Below are positions 34,961 to 42,068 of a DNA stretch of 42,068 nucleotides, piece by piece (within the stretch, counting starts at the first letter, position 1; each line of letters opens with the position of its first letter). The notes below the pieces were generated by a model that saw only the letters and a list, made by a program, of their open reading frames with translations, was not told the DNA's origin and searched no databases. The translations under genes and the position numbers were made by a program. Source of the stretch: an uncultured Oscillospiraceae bacterium (lineage in GTDB: Bacteria; Bacillota_A; Clostridia; Oscillospirales; Oscillospiraceae); the NCBI GenBank assembly GCA_947631215.1, contig CANRKN010000005.1, positions 1 to 42,068 on the forward strand. The letters run 5' to 3'.

Positions 34961-35075
34961 GCGCATTCCCAAACGCTTCCCAAAAGAGATAATGCGGCGG
35001 AGTGAGACCAAAAGGTATATATCCCCTGCCGCACCGACAAAAATTGGCTTTTATAATCGGGGGAAAAGTGCAGAA

Positions 35076-35081
35076 CATATA
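35076..35081 (+). promoter_or_regulatory. Possible sporulation-type -10 of the spore-protein gene
   Basis: CATATA lies about 100 bases before the spore-protein ATG, a common -10 form for sigmaG/sigmaF promoters, with TTATA about 20 bases upstream as a loose -35. Weak evidence. Otherwise 34961-35148 holds no gene that I can see. Confidence 0.3.
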
Positions 35082-35148
35082 GCCGACAAGCAAACAGGGC
35101 GGCATTGCGAAATGGCCGCGAGGCCGTTTTGGACAGCCGAGCCTCTGC

Positions 35149-35181
35149 CTGTCAATGCAGCGGAAAGGAGTAAAAACGAAA
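35149..35181. repeat. 33-base direct repeat, copy B (native leader)
   Basis: Identical to 34706-34738. Here it ends exactly at the base before the spore-protein ATG and supplies its ribosome-binding site, so this copy is in its natural context. Confidence 0.95.
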
Positions 35182-35442
35182 ATGGCTAAGAATTCCAATC
35201 AGCTTGTGAACCCCAATGCCCGCGACGCGATGAACCGCTTCAAGATGGAAGCCGCCACCGAGGTGGGCGTCAACCTGAAGCAGGGCTACAACGGCGACCT
35301 GACCAGCAAGCAGGCCGGTTCCGTCGGCGGCCAGATGGTCAAAAACATTTGTCCCATACGAACTGTGAAATTCAGGCGAAACGACAGGAATGCAGTAGGG
35401 CATGAAGCGGAGATAAAGTACATAGCTATTTTAGTAATATAA
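35182..35442 (+). CDS. Alpha/beta-type small acid-soluble spore protein, 3' end replaced
   Basis: 86 residues, one of the few plus-strand genes. Residues 1-54 are a clear SASP: NPNARDAMNRFKMEAATEVGV (with the GPR protease site EAATE) and GDLTSKQAGSVGGQMVK. A normal protein continues about 10-15 residues in a helix (such as RKMI). Here residues 55-86 (NICPIRTVKFRRNDRN and onward) are unrelated, Arg-rich and end hydrophobic. SASPs coat spore DNA. The loss of the last helix suggests a damaged copy; a breakpoint lies near 35342, the left edge of the AT-richer island. Confidence 0.85.
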   Translation: MAKNSNQLVNPNARDAMNRFKMEAATEVGVNLKQGYNGDLTSKQAGSVGGQMVKNICPIRTVKFRRNDRNAVGHEAEIKYIAILVI

Positions 35443-35475
35443 GCAAGTCGCCTGCAACAAGCAGACGGCTTGCTT
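35441..35475. terminator. Hairpin between the convergent spore-protein and DUF4145-like genes
   Basis: A 15-bp stem with one mismatch (35441-35455 with 35461-35475) and a five-base loop starts right at the end of the spore-protein frame and ends ten bases before the minus-strand stop at 35485. It could serve both directions, although T-runs are short. Confidence 0.65.
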
Positions 35476-35484
35476 TCACTGCGC

Positions 35485-36420
35485 CTATCCTTTAAGTCCA
35501 GCTTTATAAATTAGTTCTTCAATAATCGCCCTATATTTCAAAATATGTGGCTCTATATCGCTTTTAGTAGAATTATACCAAATTTTATGTGCTGAATAGT
35601 TCCCAAGATTCTTAAATAGCGCCATGTCTTTCTTTGTGTTAGCTGATAATGCTAAGATTGGATTATTCTCTGCGTTTTTTATGATTTTGTCAAGTACATA
35701 ATGATAGCCATTATTATCAGTAATATCAGCTTCTATGCGGTTGTATTGATAGGAGAGAACAAGAAGCCCCTCTAACAGCCTACGCATTATTACAGCTGTA
35801 CAGTCATATAAGTTGTGTTCATAACTCGCGTTAATTTGTTTGCATAGTGATTGGAGATTAGGTGAAAGTCCCTCAAATATAGCAGTTGGGAGTATTGATT
35901 CATTCTGCGTGATCTTTGTATCATCTTCATCATCCCAGTGCATGATATCATCAATCCACTTTTCGATTGTTGATGACCACTGTGTCCAATTTCGTGAGGA
36001 TCTGCTAATACGACTTACTTCAGTCTGAAAATCACGAATGATTTGATCATCTGTCCAACCTACATCTCGAAGCGCGTTTATATATTTTACTAGAAGTTCA
36101 CTTGCTGTGGAGTCATTCCAATAGGGATAAGTCTTTTTGCACTTGTTCTTAATATGATTCACTTCCTGCTCAAGCGGGGACTGTAATCTATTATAAGCAA
36201 TGCCTCCGAGTTTTGATAGAAAGGTATTAACGGAGTCTTTCGTAACACATCCATCTTCATCATACCGAAAATATGTAGCTACTCCAATGTCTATACACTC
36301 TACCAACAAATCATAAGGGTATCTAGCAGCAAGTTGAGAAATATCGGATTTTCCTTTTTCGTTGAGGAAGAATGGTTGTATTTTTTCTGCAACTATTGTC
36401 TCTATTTTTCTTTTTCCCAT
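35485..36420 (-). CDS. Unknown protein with DUF4145-like C-terminal domain
   Basis: 311 residues, cytoplasmic. The last ~110 residues fit the DUF4145 pattern found beside restriction systems: MRRLLEGLLVLSYQYN, a middle helix LDKIIKNAE, and FKNLGNYSAHK (the GN..AH motif). The first ~190 residues are helical, acidic and unrecognised. TATAAT lies 29 bases before the ATG without a clear -35, and GAGGG is present, so it may be transcribed on its own. It is the left-most gene of the restriction island and AT-rich like it. Role unknown; association with the type I system is inferred from position. Confidence 0.6.
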   Translation of the reverse strand: MGKRKIETIVAEKIQPFFLNEKGKSDISQLAARYPYDLLVECIDIGVATYFRYDEDGCVTKDSVNTFLSKLGGIAYNRLQSPLEQEVNHIKNKCKKTYPYWNDSTASELLVKYINALRDVGWTDDQIIRDFQTEVSRISRSSRNWTQWSSTIEKWIDDIMHWDDEDDTKITQNESILPTAIFEGLSPNLQSLCKQINASYEHNLYDCTAVIMRRLLEGLLVLSYQYNRIEADITDNNGYHYVLDKIIKNAENNPILALSANTKKDMALFKNLGNYSAHKIWYNSTKSDIEPHILKYRAIIEELIYKAGLKG

Positions 36421-36486
36421 AAGTTGCCCTCATTTAATTGGTTATCAAATTATAATTAACGAATTGATCTTCTTTATCTATTTCCA

Positions 36487-36591
36487 CTACATCCACGCTA
36501 ATCTCTTATAGCAGAAACCGTACTTCTCCAGCGGACCAAAGTTTCTTGCAGCTTGACAATCCGCTCCACTAGGGCTACTGGCCAAGTCCAT
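36487..36591 (-). other. 34-codon ORF or gene remnant between hsdR and the DUF4145-like gene
   Basis: The 244-base gap 36421-36664 has one notable frame: ATG 36591 to TAG 36487, encoding a Cys- and aromatic-containing peptide ending FGPLEKYGFCYKRLAWM. There is no good ribosome-binding site. It may be the tail of a lost gene. Otherwise the gap holds only the presumed promoter of the DUF4145-like gene. Confidence 0.25.
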
Positions 36592-36664
36592 TCTGTTTTC
36601 CGCACCGATGATTTACCCGATTCATAAACTGCTGATCTCCATACCAACAATTTGACCCTGCTTA

Positions 36665-39600
36665 TTACGCCACCTCTTTGTACCTTGTGTAAACATACTC
36701 ATAGATTTTCTGGCGGTATGCAGAGATACTCACTTCATCGTAACTCTCCGGCAACTCTGCCCAAAGCGTATCCCGGATCAGATTGTCAATGGCCGCCTTG
36801 GTTTCCTGTTTATCGGTCCAATGGTCCAGTTCAGAGATTTTCTCCTTGATCTTCTTGAGCAGCGTGGAGGCGACTTGCTTGAGCTTTTTTATATCGCCCT
36901 TACTCAGGTCATCACGGAACAGCATATCATAAAGCGACAGTTCTTCATCGCTGGCAAACCCTTCCCGCACATATCGTTGCTCTTCCTTGTTCATCTGGTT
37001 TGCCAGGTCCATCAATTCCATGAAAGTTTTTTCTATTGTTGCCCTGTCCTGCTCACTGTTGTATTCGTCAATGATTTTCTGATAGCGTTCATAGTAATTT
37101 ATACGCTCCGGATTTGTAAACAACATTTCGGCCAATCTCTGCTGGATGAGATCCTCCAAATCCCGCATGACTAAATTTCTCTTCTTGGTCCTGGCAAACT
37201 CCCTGCGGAGCAGATCAAAGTCAATGGCGCTTATATCAAACCGCTTTGGTTCCGCTCCGGTATCCGTCGGCATATGCTCGATTTTCACATAGGAGCTGAT
37301 GATACCGTTGATCTCGATCATCAAATCGGTGGTGTTTGTGTGTTTCCGCTTCTTCTGAAGCTCCGCATAGATGGCCGCTATCGCCTCATATTCCTTGCGG
37401 CTCTGGTCTACAATGTCATCGCGGTCAGTGTACTTCATCAGGCGGTTCAACTCGGCGGCATATGTAGTGAACGCCTTTTTGTCCTCAAGCGTACCGCACA
37501 CCGCATTTGCGGCCTCCTGCAGACAAGAGAGCTTCGCAAAATCCTGGGCATCAATGAGCGTTTGCAGATCAAAGTCTCGCTCGGCCAGAAAAGCCTTTGC
37601 CTTGTCAATGGTCTCAAGGATGCGGGCAATGAGTTTTTCCTTATCCACGGTTGGATCAGTGCCCTCATCGCCACCCACATTTGCGGTATAATCCGCCAAG
37701 GCCTTCCTGAGCGCTTTGACGATACCTATGTAATCTATAATGAGTCCGTTGCTTTTGCCTTCGCTGACCCGGTTCGCACGAGCGATCGTCTGCATCAGCG
37801 TATGTGCCTTCAGAGGCTTGTCCAGATACAGGCAGGACAGGCATTTCACATCGAATCCGGTGAGCCACATGGCGCAGACGAATACAACACGGAGCGAGTT
37901 TTGTGGGTCCTTGAAATCCCTGTCGAGCGCCCGTTTCTCCATCTTGGTTCGATGGTACTTGATGTCCAGGCCCCACTTTTTGAAGGTCTGTATTTCGTTC
38001 TGCTCCTGGCTGATTACGACGGCCATTTCTGTTTCCTGCATCCACTGTAACTTCCGTGCAAGCTCCTGGGCCTCCTGCTGGGTCGCCGTCTTGATTTTCG
38101 CTTTGAGGCTTTCGATCTCTTCCGCCCAATACTCCTGGACGAAGTTATACATACGGACGCATGTCACCTTATTGAGGCAGACGAACATCGCCTTTCCGCT
38201 GGTCCACAGATCAGAATAGTGGCCCGCAAAATCATGGGCGATGGACCTCAATCTCGGCTCAGCGGTGAGCAGATGTATCTCTTTGGCAAATTCCGCCTCC
38301 AGCTTGTCCTGCTGGTCCACATCCAGGTCCGCGTTTTCAATGGCGTCCAGTATCTGGCTTGTGATCTCCGGGTTGTGCAGATTGAGGATCTTCTCACCAC
38401 GGTTCTCATAGTAAAGAGGCACCGTGGCGCCATCCTCAACGGCGCGCTTGAAATCATATACGGAGACATATCCGCCGAAGGTGCGGGCAGTTATATTGTC
38501 GTCGGACAGAAGCGGCGTCCCGGTAAATCCGAGGCGGGCCGCCGTGGGCAGAAGCCGCATCATATTGTCCGCAAAGATGCCATATTGGCTGCGGTGTGCC
38601 TCGTCGGACATGATGATTATGTCGTGGTCGGGAAAGATTGGCTCCGCCTTCGGCTGGTTGAATTTCTGGATCAGCGTAAAGATAAAGCTGGGGTTCCCAT
38701 GCAGCTTCGCAATGAGATCATCCCCGCTGGACGCAATGAACTGCGAGGCCTTCGTCTGCCCCAGCAGGCCGCAGTTTTCAAAGGTATCGCTGATCTGCGT
38801 GTTCAGTTCGTCCCGGTCCGTCAGGATGACGAATGTAGGAGAACCCGCAAACTTTCTGCGCACCTTCTGGGCAAAGAACAGCATGGAATAGCTCTTCCCG
38901 GAGCCCTGTGTATGCCAGAACACGCCCAGTTTCCCGTCGTTCAGCTTTCTCGCAGCATAAGCTTTTATCGCCTCATTGACGCCAAGATACTGGTGGTTGC
39001 GGGCAAGTATCTTTGCCGTGTGGCCGCCGGAGTGGTCATAGAGGATGAAATTCTCGAACAGGTCAAGGAAATTCTCCTTTTTGCAGATACCCCGAAGCAT
39101 CGTTTCCAGCGCCACGCTGCCCTGGTCTGCCTCGGCCAGCCGCTTCCACTCATGGAAAAACTCATACTTGCTGCCCAGAGTCCCCACCTTGGCCTCCGCC
39201 CCGTTGGAGAGCATGAGGAAAGCGTTATAGTGGAACAGATGGGGAATAGTGTCCAGATAATCCGTGTAGTTGTCCACATAGGCGTTCTGAACGTCCACGG
39301 TGTTCTTCTTCAGTTCCACGAACAGCAGCGGGATGCCGTTCACGAAACCCACAATGTCCGTTCTGCGGCGGTACAGGTCGCCGTGTATCTTCAGTTCCTT
39401 GATAGCGAGAAAGTAATTGTTGTCAGAATTCTGAAAGTCTATGACGGCAGCCCGTCTGGTCTCCGTCTGGCCGTCTGGCTTCTGGACCGTAACAGGGATG
39501 CCGTCACGCAGCAGGAAATACTTCTCCTCGTTCACTTGCAGCAGGGAGGCAGTGGACAGTCTGTTTTCCAATACCTTCTGTGCCTCAGAGATCTGGCCAT

Positions 39601-39805
39601 CGTTGATCCAGGGGTTCAGCCGCTTGAGCGCTTCCCGAAAATAGCGGAGCAGCAGGATGTCCTTATAACTCTCCCGTCCAAAGGTTCCATCCCGGCCCAA
39701 GACCTCTGTATTATAGGCAAAGGCCACGTCCCAGCCCAGCTCAGCCCGCAGCAGATTGCCCGCGCTCTCCTGCACGAGGATATTTTCGGAGTAATCGTAG
39801 CTCAT
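36665..39805 (-). CDS. hsdR: Type I restriction enzyme, HsdR subunit
   Basis: 1046 residues, full length for HsdR. The N-terminal PD-(D/E)xK nuclease has DIVGFVNGIPLLFVELKK near 150-165. The SF2 translocase has Walker A TQGSGKSYSM near 302, DEAH in MSDEAHRSQYG near 400, GFTGTPLL, and the RecA2 motifs VCAMWLTGFDVKCL and QTIARANRV. A helical C-terminal domain for binding the methyltransferase follows. It cleaves unmethylated DNA as part of R2M2S1. GGGAG precedes the ATG. No frameshift or motif loss is seen, so it should be active if hsdM and hsdS are intact. Confidence 0.96.
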   Translation of the reverse strand: MSYDYSENILVQESAGNLLRAELGWDVAFAYNTEVLGRDGTFGRESYKDILLLRYFREALKRLNPWINDGQISEAQKVLENRLSTASLLQVNEEKYFLLRDGIPVTVQKPDGQTETRRAAVIDFQNSDNNYFLAIKELKIHGDLYRRRTDIVGFVNGIPLLFVELKKNTVDVQNAYVDNYTDYLDTIPHLFHYNAFLMLSNGAEAKVGTLGSKYEFFHEWKRLAEADQGSVALETMLRGICKKENFLDLFENFILYDHSGGHTAKILARNHQYLGVNEAIKAYAARKLNDGKLGVFWHTQGSGKSYSMLFFAQKVRRKFAGSPTFVILTDRDELNTQISDTFENCGLLGQTKASQFIASSGDDLIAKLHGNPSFIFTLIQKFNQPKAEPIFPDHDIIIMSDEAHRSQYGIFADNMMRLLPTAARLGFTGTPLLSDDNITARTFGGYVSVYDFKRAVEDGATVPLYYENRGEKILNLHNPEITSQILDAIENADLDVDQQDKLEAEFAKEIHLLTAEPRLRSIAHDFAGHYSDLWTSGKAMFVCLNKVTCVRMYNFVQEYWAEEIESLKAKIKTATQQEAQELARKLQWMQETEMAVVISQEQNEIQTFKKWGLDIKYHRTKMEKRALDRDFKDPQNSLRVVFVCAMWLTGFDVKCLSCLYLDKPLKAHTLMQTIARANRVSEGKSNGLIIDYIGIVKALRKALADYTANVGGDEGTDPTVDKEKLIARILETIDKAKAFLAERDFDLQTLIDAQDFAKLSCLQEAANAVCGTLEDKKAFTTYAAELNRLMKYTDRDDIVDQSRKEYEAIAAIYAELQKKRKHTNTTDLMIEINGIISSYVKIEHMPTDTGAEPKRFDISAIDFDLLRREFARTKKRNLVMRDLEDLIQQRLAEMLFTNPERINYYERYQKIIDEYNSEQDRATIEKTFMELMDLANQMNKEEQRYVREGFASDEELSLYDMLFRDDLSKGDIKKLKQVASTLLKKIKEKISELDHWTDKQETKAAIDNLIRDTLWAELPESYDEVSISAYRQKIYEYVYTRYKEVA

Positions 39806-39866
39806 AAATCTCCCTCATTCCTGTTACATAATCCCACGTAAACTGTTCGTCCTGCAGTTGTAGCTT

Positions 39867-40889
39867 TCAGACCGTTTTGGCACTTTCCTTTAGTTTCAAA
39901 ATGTCGCCCAAAGCAATATAAGTATGGATAATGCATTGCATGGCTTGTCCGCGTGAAATGTCTGAATGAACGCCAGAACTCTGCAGAGCATTAATTTGTT
40001 CTATCCAATCAACCAAGTAAATTACTTCACTGCCGGTGATGGAATTCTTCACAGCCTTTCCCTGGAGCATTTCTATTACCGCAGATAATTTATTGTTGAA
40101 GTGTTCTCCAGACACATCAATCTCTGCACCGGATTTAGTTTTATATGTCTTCTGATTATACCTAGGCAAAACTTCATCAAACAGTTGCTTTGCTGTTTCG
40201 GCCCATAATCTCCGACAGGAAGTAAGAACCTGCGAGTATCTTTCCGGATTTCCATCTTCCATCAAGCCTTCTATTGCGTTCAACTTTTGAAGTGTTGGTG
40301 TCGAAAGTTTAGAATAATAATTATCCACCTCGTCCTGATATTCTTCAAATACACTTTTGGCGGTATTTCCGAACTGTAAATCAATTTTCCACTTGACAGC
40401 ATATTCATAATACTGTGACTTTAAAATGGACAAATTCTTCAAACTCTTTTGAATTTTGCTGTTATAAATATCAGTAGCTTCGAATGCCCTACGCATCATT
40501 CTTTCCGTTGCTAATAGGGCATGATCACCAGCTGCAGAAAACCCTTGAGTTGAAAAATTGTTTTGTGCAGACATTGAACTAGTTATTATACCTTCTAGTT
40601 CGGAAGCAAGTTCTGTAAAAATGAACTGCTGCTTTTCCGATATGTAACTACGGCCATGTGATGCTGCTATAAGCCAAGCTGAATGGACTATATGACCATC
40701 CTCTGTGCGCGGATATCCGCCATACTCATATTGCAGCCACTCTTGACCATCGGCGTCGTTTACAAGTCGGGCAATTTTCATGCATTGAAGGAGCGCTGAC
40801 GAAACAGAAATAGTTTCATCCTCAATCCCATTGATAACTTTGTCGCACGCTTCTAACGCCTGCGCTCTTTTTGTTGCAAAGTCACTCAT
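39867..40889 (-). CDS. AbiTii-domain-like protein within the type I R-M operon
   Basis: 340 residues, no TM. The N-terminal ~45-residue pattern, VSSALLQCMKIARLVNDADG then EWLQYEYGGYPR, matches the AbiTii domain (helix with small residues, then E..L-NGYP), which is linked to abortive infection. The remainder is helical. A GTG at 40919 is in frame, but ATG 40889 with AAAGGA eight bases upstream gives the domain its normal start. It is inserted between hsdS and hsdR, so it may be an added defence effector or a modulator of the R-M complex. Domain call by eye. Confidence 0.65.
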   Translation of the reverse strand: MSDFATKRAQALEACDKVINGIEDETISVSSALLQCMKIARLVNDADGQEWLQYEYGGYPRTEDGHIVHSAWLIAASHGRSYISEKQQFIFTELASELEGIITSSMSAQNNFSTQGFSAAGDHALLATERMMRRAFEATDIYNSKIQKSLKNLSILKSQYYEYAVKWKIDLQFGNTAKSVFEEYQDEVDNYYSKLSTPTLQKLNAIEGLMEDGNPERYSQVLTSCRRLWAETAKQLFDEVLPRYNQKTYKTKSGAEIDVSGEHFNNKLSAVIEMLQGKAVKNSITGSEVIYLVDWIEQINALQSSGVHSDISRGQAMQCIIHTYIALGDILKLKESAKTV

Positions 40890-40920
40890 ATCAATAATCC
40901 TTTCTACAGACCCTGACACC

Positions 40921-41256
40921 TTAATTAGACTGAGTAGATTGATTGAGTAGCTCCTTGAAGGCCTCTTCGCCCAATCTTATAACAGCACGCCTGTATAGCC
41001 CCTGCTGATACTGCGTTAGCTTTCGGTATAAATCACGGTCTTGAAATTCTGTCCATGGCATTGGATAAGTATCTCCTTGCTGTATTTCAAGATCAGTTAT
41101 TTCTTTCCTAGCAACATTTTGGGCGCTTGACAATGCCTCTATCATTCCCAACCTTGTTGGATTCTTCAGTTGATCCTGCAATTTCAAATAGCTGCTGATA
41201 AGGTCATATACTTCCTTGGCTTCCTTGGCCTCTTTCATTCTCTCCGCTTCGTCCAT
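40921..41256 (-). CDS. Small helical protein of unknown function after hsdS
   Basis: 111 residues, highly charged and helical, beginning MDEAERMKEAKEAKEVYDL. A PMPWTEFQDRDLYRKL segment sits in the middle. No known motif. GGAGGTG lies before the ATG inside the end of hsdS, and 31 bases separate it from the AbiTii-like start, so all are co-transcribed. It could be a partner, immunity or regulator for its neighbour; nothing in the sequence decides this. Confidence 0.6.
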   Translation of the reverse strand: MDEAERMKEAKEAKEVYDLISSYLKLQDQLKNPTRLGMIEALSSAQNVARKEITDLEIQQGDTYPMPWTEFQDRDLYRKLTQYQQGLYRRAVIRLGEEAFKELLNQSTQSN

Positions 41257-41260
41257 TCAC

Positions 41261-42068
41261 TTACACCTCCAATTCCCCACTCATAAGTTTTGGCAGTAGC
41301 CGGTCGCGGGATTTCTTTTCAACTTCAATCAGTTTTGACCTAACAATTATTTCGTTATATAGTATTTCAGTGAGAGCATTATACTGTTCTAATACTTCAG
41401 CGCATGGCAGTAATACCTCTTGCTGGCTCAGAAAATCTTTCCATCTATAATTCACGATACTGCTTGCACTTCGTTTGTCGAATTCGGTTGTCTTCCCACT
41501 GTTGCGCAAATACTTAAAAGTATCATATAGGTATTGGACGTATTCTTTACTTTCAAGTCTAATCAATTTGCAGAAGCTCGCACAAATAACAGGACTGTGA
41601 AATGCCTCTAGAAGTGACTGCCGTATGAGAAGCGTTCTTGCTACTCCTTCGGTTTTACTTCCACCAGACACTTCAAATATGATGTCTCCATCTATGAGTT
41701 CCCGCGCATTTAAATTGTTCATTTCATGATAGCGATACGGAATCCCATACATATCTCCATGTATCATACCATACATATCTGTTCCGCGAATTACATATGC
41801 TGGTTTCTCACATTTTTCCGTTGGGGCTTCCTCTCCCCATCCGCCGCCGATCTCATAGTTAATTATTCTTCCGAGAGGAGCTTTTGCCCACCCCTCCGGT
41901 ACACCATCAACGACAGGCAGTTCCTCATATCCGGGAAAGCGCAGATCAACGAACCATTCCTTATACAGCCGCTGCGCCGCTTCTTCAAGGTGTTTTATCT
42001 GCCTTTGGTTGTTTTCGATTAGGTCATCATAAGCGGATAGAATATCAGCAATTTTAATCTGCTGACCC
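41261..42068 (-). CDS. hsdS: Type I restriction specificity subunit HsdS, 5' end beyond the window
   Basis: The last 268 residues are present. The frame enters the window as GQQIKIADILSAYDDLIENN, the conserved central coiled-coil. It continues with RLYKEWFVDLRFPGYE and EGWAKAPLG (start of the second target recognition domain), and ends with the distal helix IVRSKLIEVEKKSRDRLLPKL and LMSGELEV. HsdS sets the DNA target of both restriction and methylation. The stop is four bases before the next ATG. hsdM is expected immediately upstream, off the right edge. Confidence 0.92.
   Translation of the reverse strand, partial: GQQIKIADILSAYDDLIENNQRQIKHLEEAAQRLYKEWFVDLRFPGYEELPVVDGVPEGWAKAPLGRIINYEIGGGWGEEAPTEKCEKPAYVIRGTDMYGMIHGDMYGIPYRYHEMNNLNARELIDGDIIFEVSGGSKTEGVARTLLIRQSLLEAFHSPVICASFCKLIRLESKEYVQYLYDTFKYLRNSGKTTEFDKRSASSIVNYRWKDFLSQQEVLLPCAEVLEQYNALTEILYNEIIVRSKLIEVEKKSRDRLLPKLMSGELEV

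Noticed and set aside
34647..35198. Longer 183-codon minus-strand frame through the integrase remnant and beyond
   Set aside because: The part upstream of 34910 is low-quality sequence that is antisense to the spore-protein leader; only the part from ATG 34910 matches an integrase.
40921..41256. Small gene as an antitoxin of the AbiTii-like protein
   Set aside because: Adjacency alone; no DNA-binding or known antitoxin fold can be recognised, so no function is assigned.
1..42068. tRNA, rRNA genes and insertion sequences
   Set aside because: No cloverleaf, rRNA core sequence or transposase was recognised by eye; the only mobile-element signs are the recombinase, the integrase remnant and the restriction island.

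Overview
The window looks like chromosome of a high-GC, spore-forming gut-type member of the Clostridia (Oscillospiraceae/Ruminococcaceae-like). Supporting signs are a tryptophan T-box leader, an alpha/beta-type small acid-soluble spore protein, strong AGGAGG ribosome-binding sites, frequent GTG starts and a WXG100/EssC secretion locus of the Firmicutes type. Genus assignment is inference only. Almost every gene lies on the minus strand, so transcription runs from high to low coordinates.

Region 1 (1-9583) is core biosynthesis. A trp operon (trpE-G-D-C-F, continuing beyond base 1) sits behind a consensus promoter and a Trp T-box leader with an intrinsic terminator. Upstream of it is a compact leuA-C-D-B operon with its own consensus promoter. 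Its roughly 250-base leader contains a 33-codon ORF, a long hairpin inside that ORF and a perfect terminator, which resembles an attenuator.

Region 2 (9591-33838) is the main accessory block. It has, in transcription order: a very large secreted protein with MBG/Ig-like repeats; a VWA protein with a cytoplasmic FHA domain; a PP2C phosphatase; a membrane Ser/Thr kinase with an Ig-like ectodomain of about 950 residues; a kinase-like (DUF6382-type) FHA protein; a CpaE/TadZ-like ParA ATPase; an EsaB/YukD ubiquitin-like protein; a full EssC ATPase; a WXG100 protein; a small coiled-coil partner; an LXG-like cargo candidate; a two-TM protein; a TPR protein; and two more small WXG100-type helical hairpins. 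This reads as one type VII secretion machine coupled to a complete phospho-signalling circuit (kinase, phosphatase, FHA readers). Recognisable EsaA, EssA and membrane EssB are absent, so it is a non-canonical T7SS and the best candidate for an undescribed system.

Region 3 (33839-35475) is a recombination scar. It holds a small serine recombinase and a tyrosine-integrase fragment carrying an in-frame 33-base insertion. That insertion is identical to the leader of a spore-protein gene 443 bases away. The spore-protein gene itself has lost its 3' end and is fused to foreign sequence. A consensus promoter here points away from the large surface gene.

Region 4 (35476-42068) is AT-richer and looks acquired. 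It is a type I restriction-modification island: hsdS (5' end off the window), an unknown small gene, an AbiTii-like gene, hsdR, and a gene with a DUF4145-like C-terminus. hsdM is presumably just beyond the right edge.
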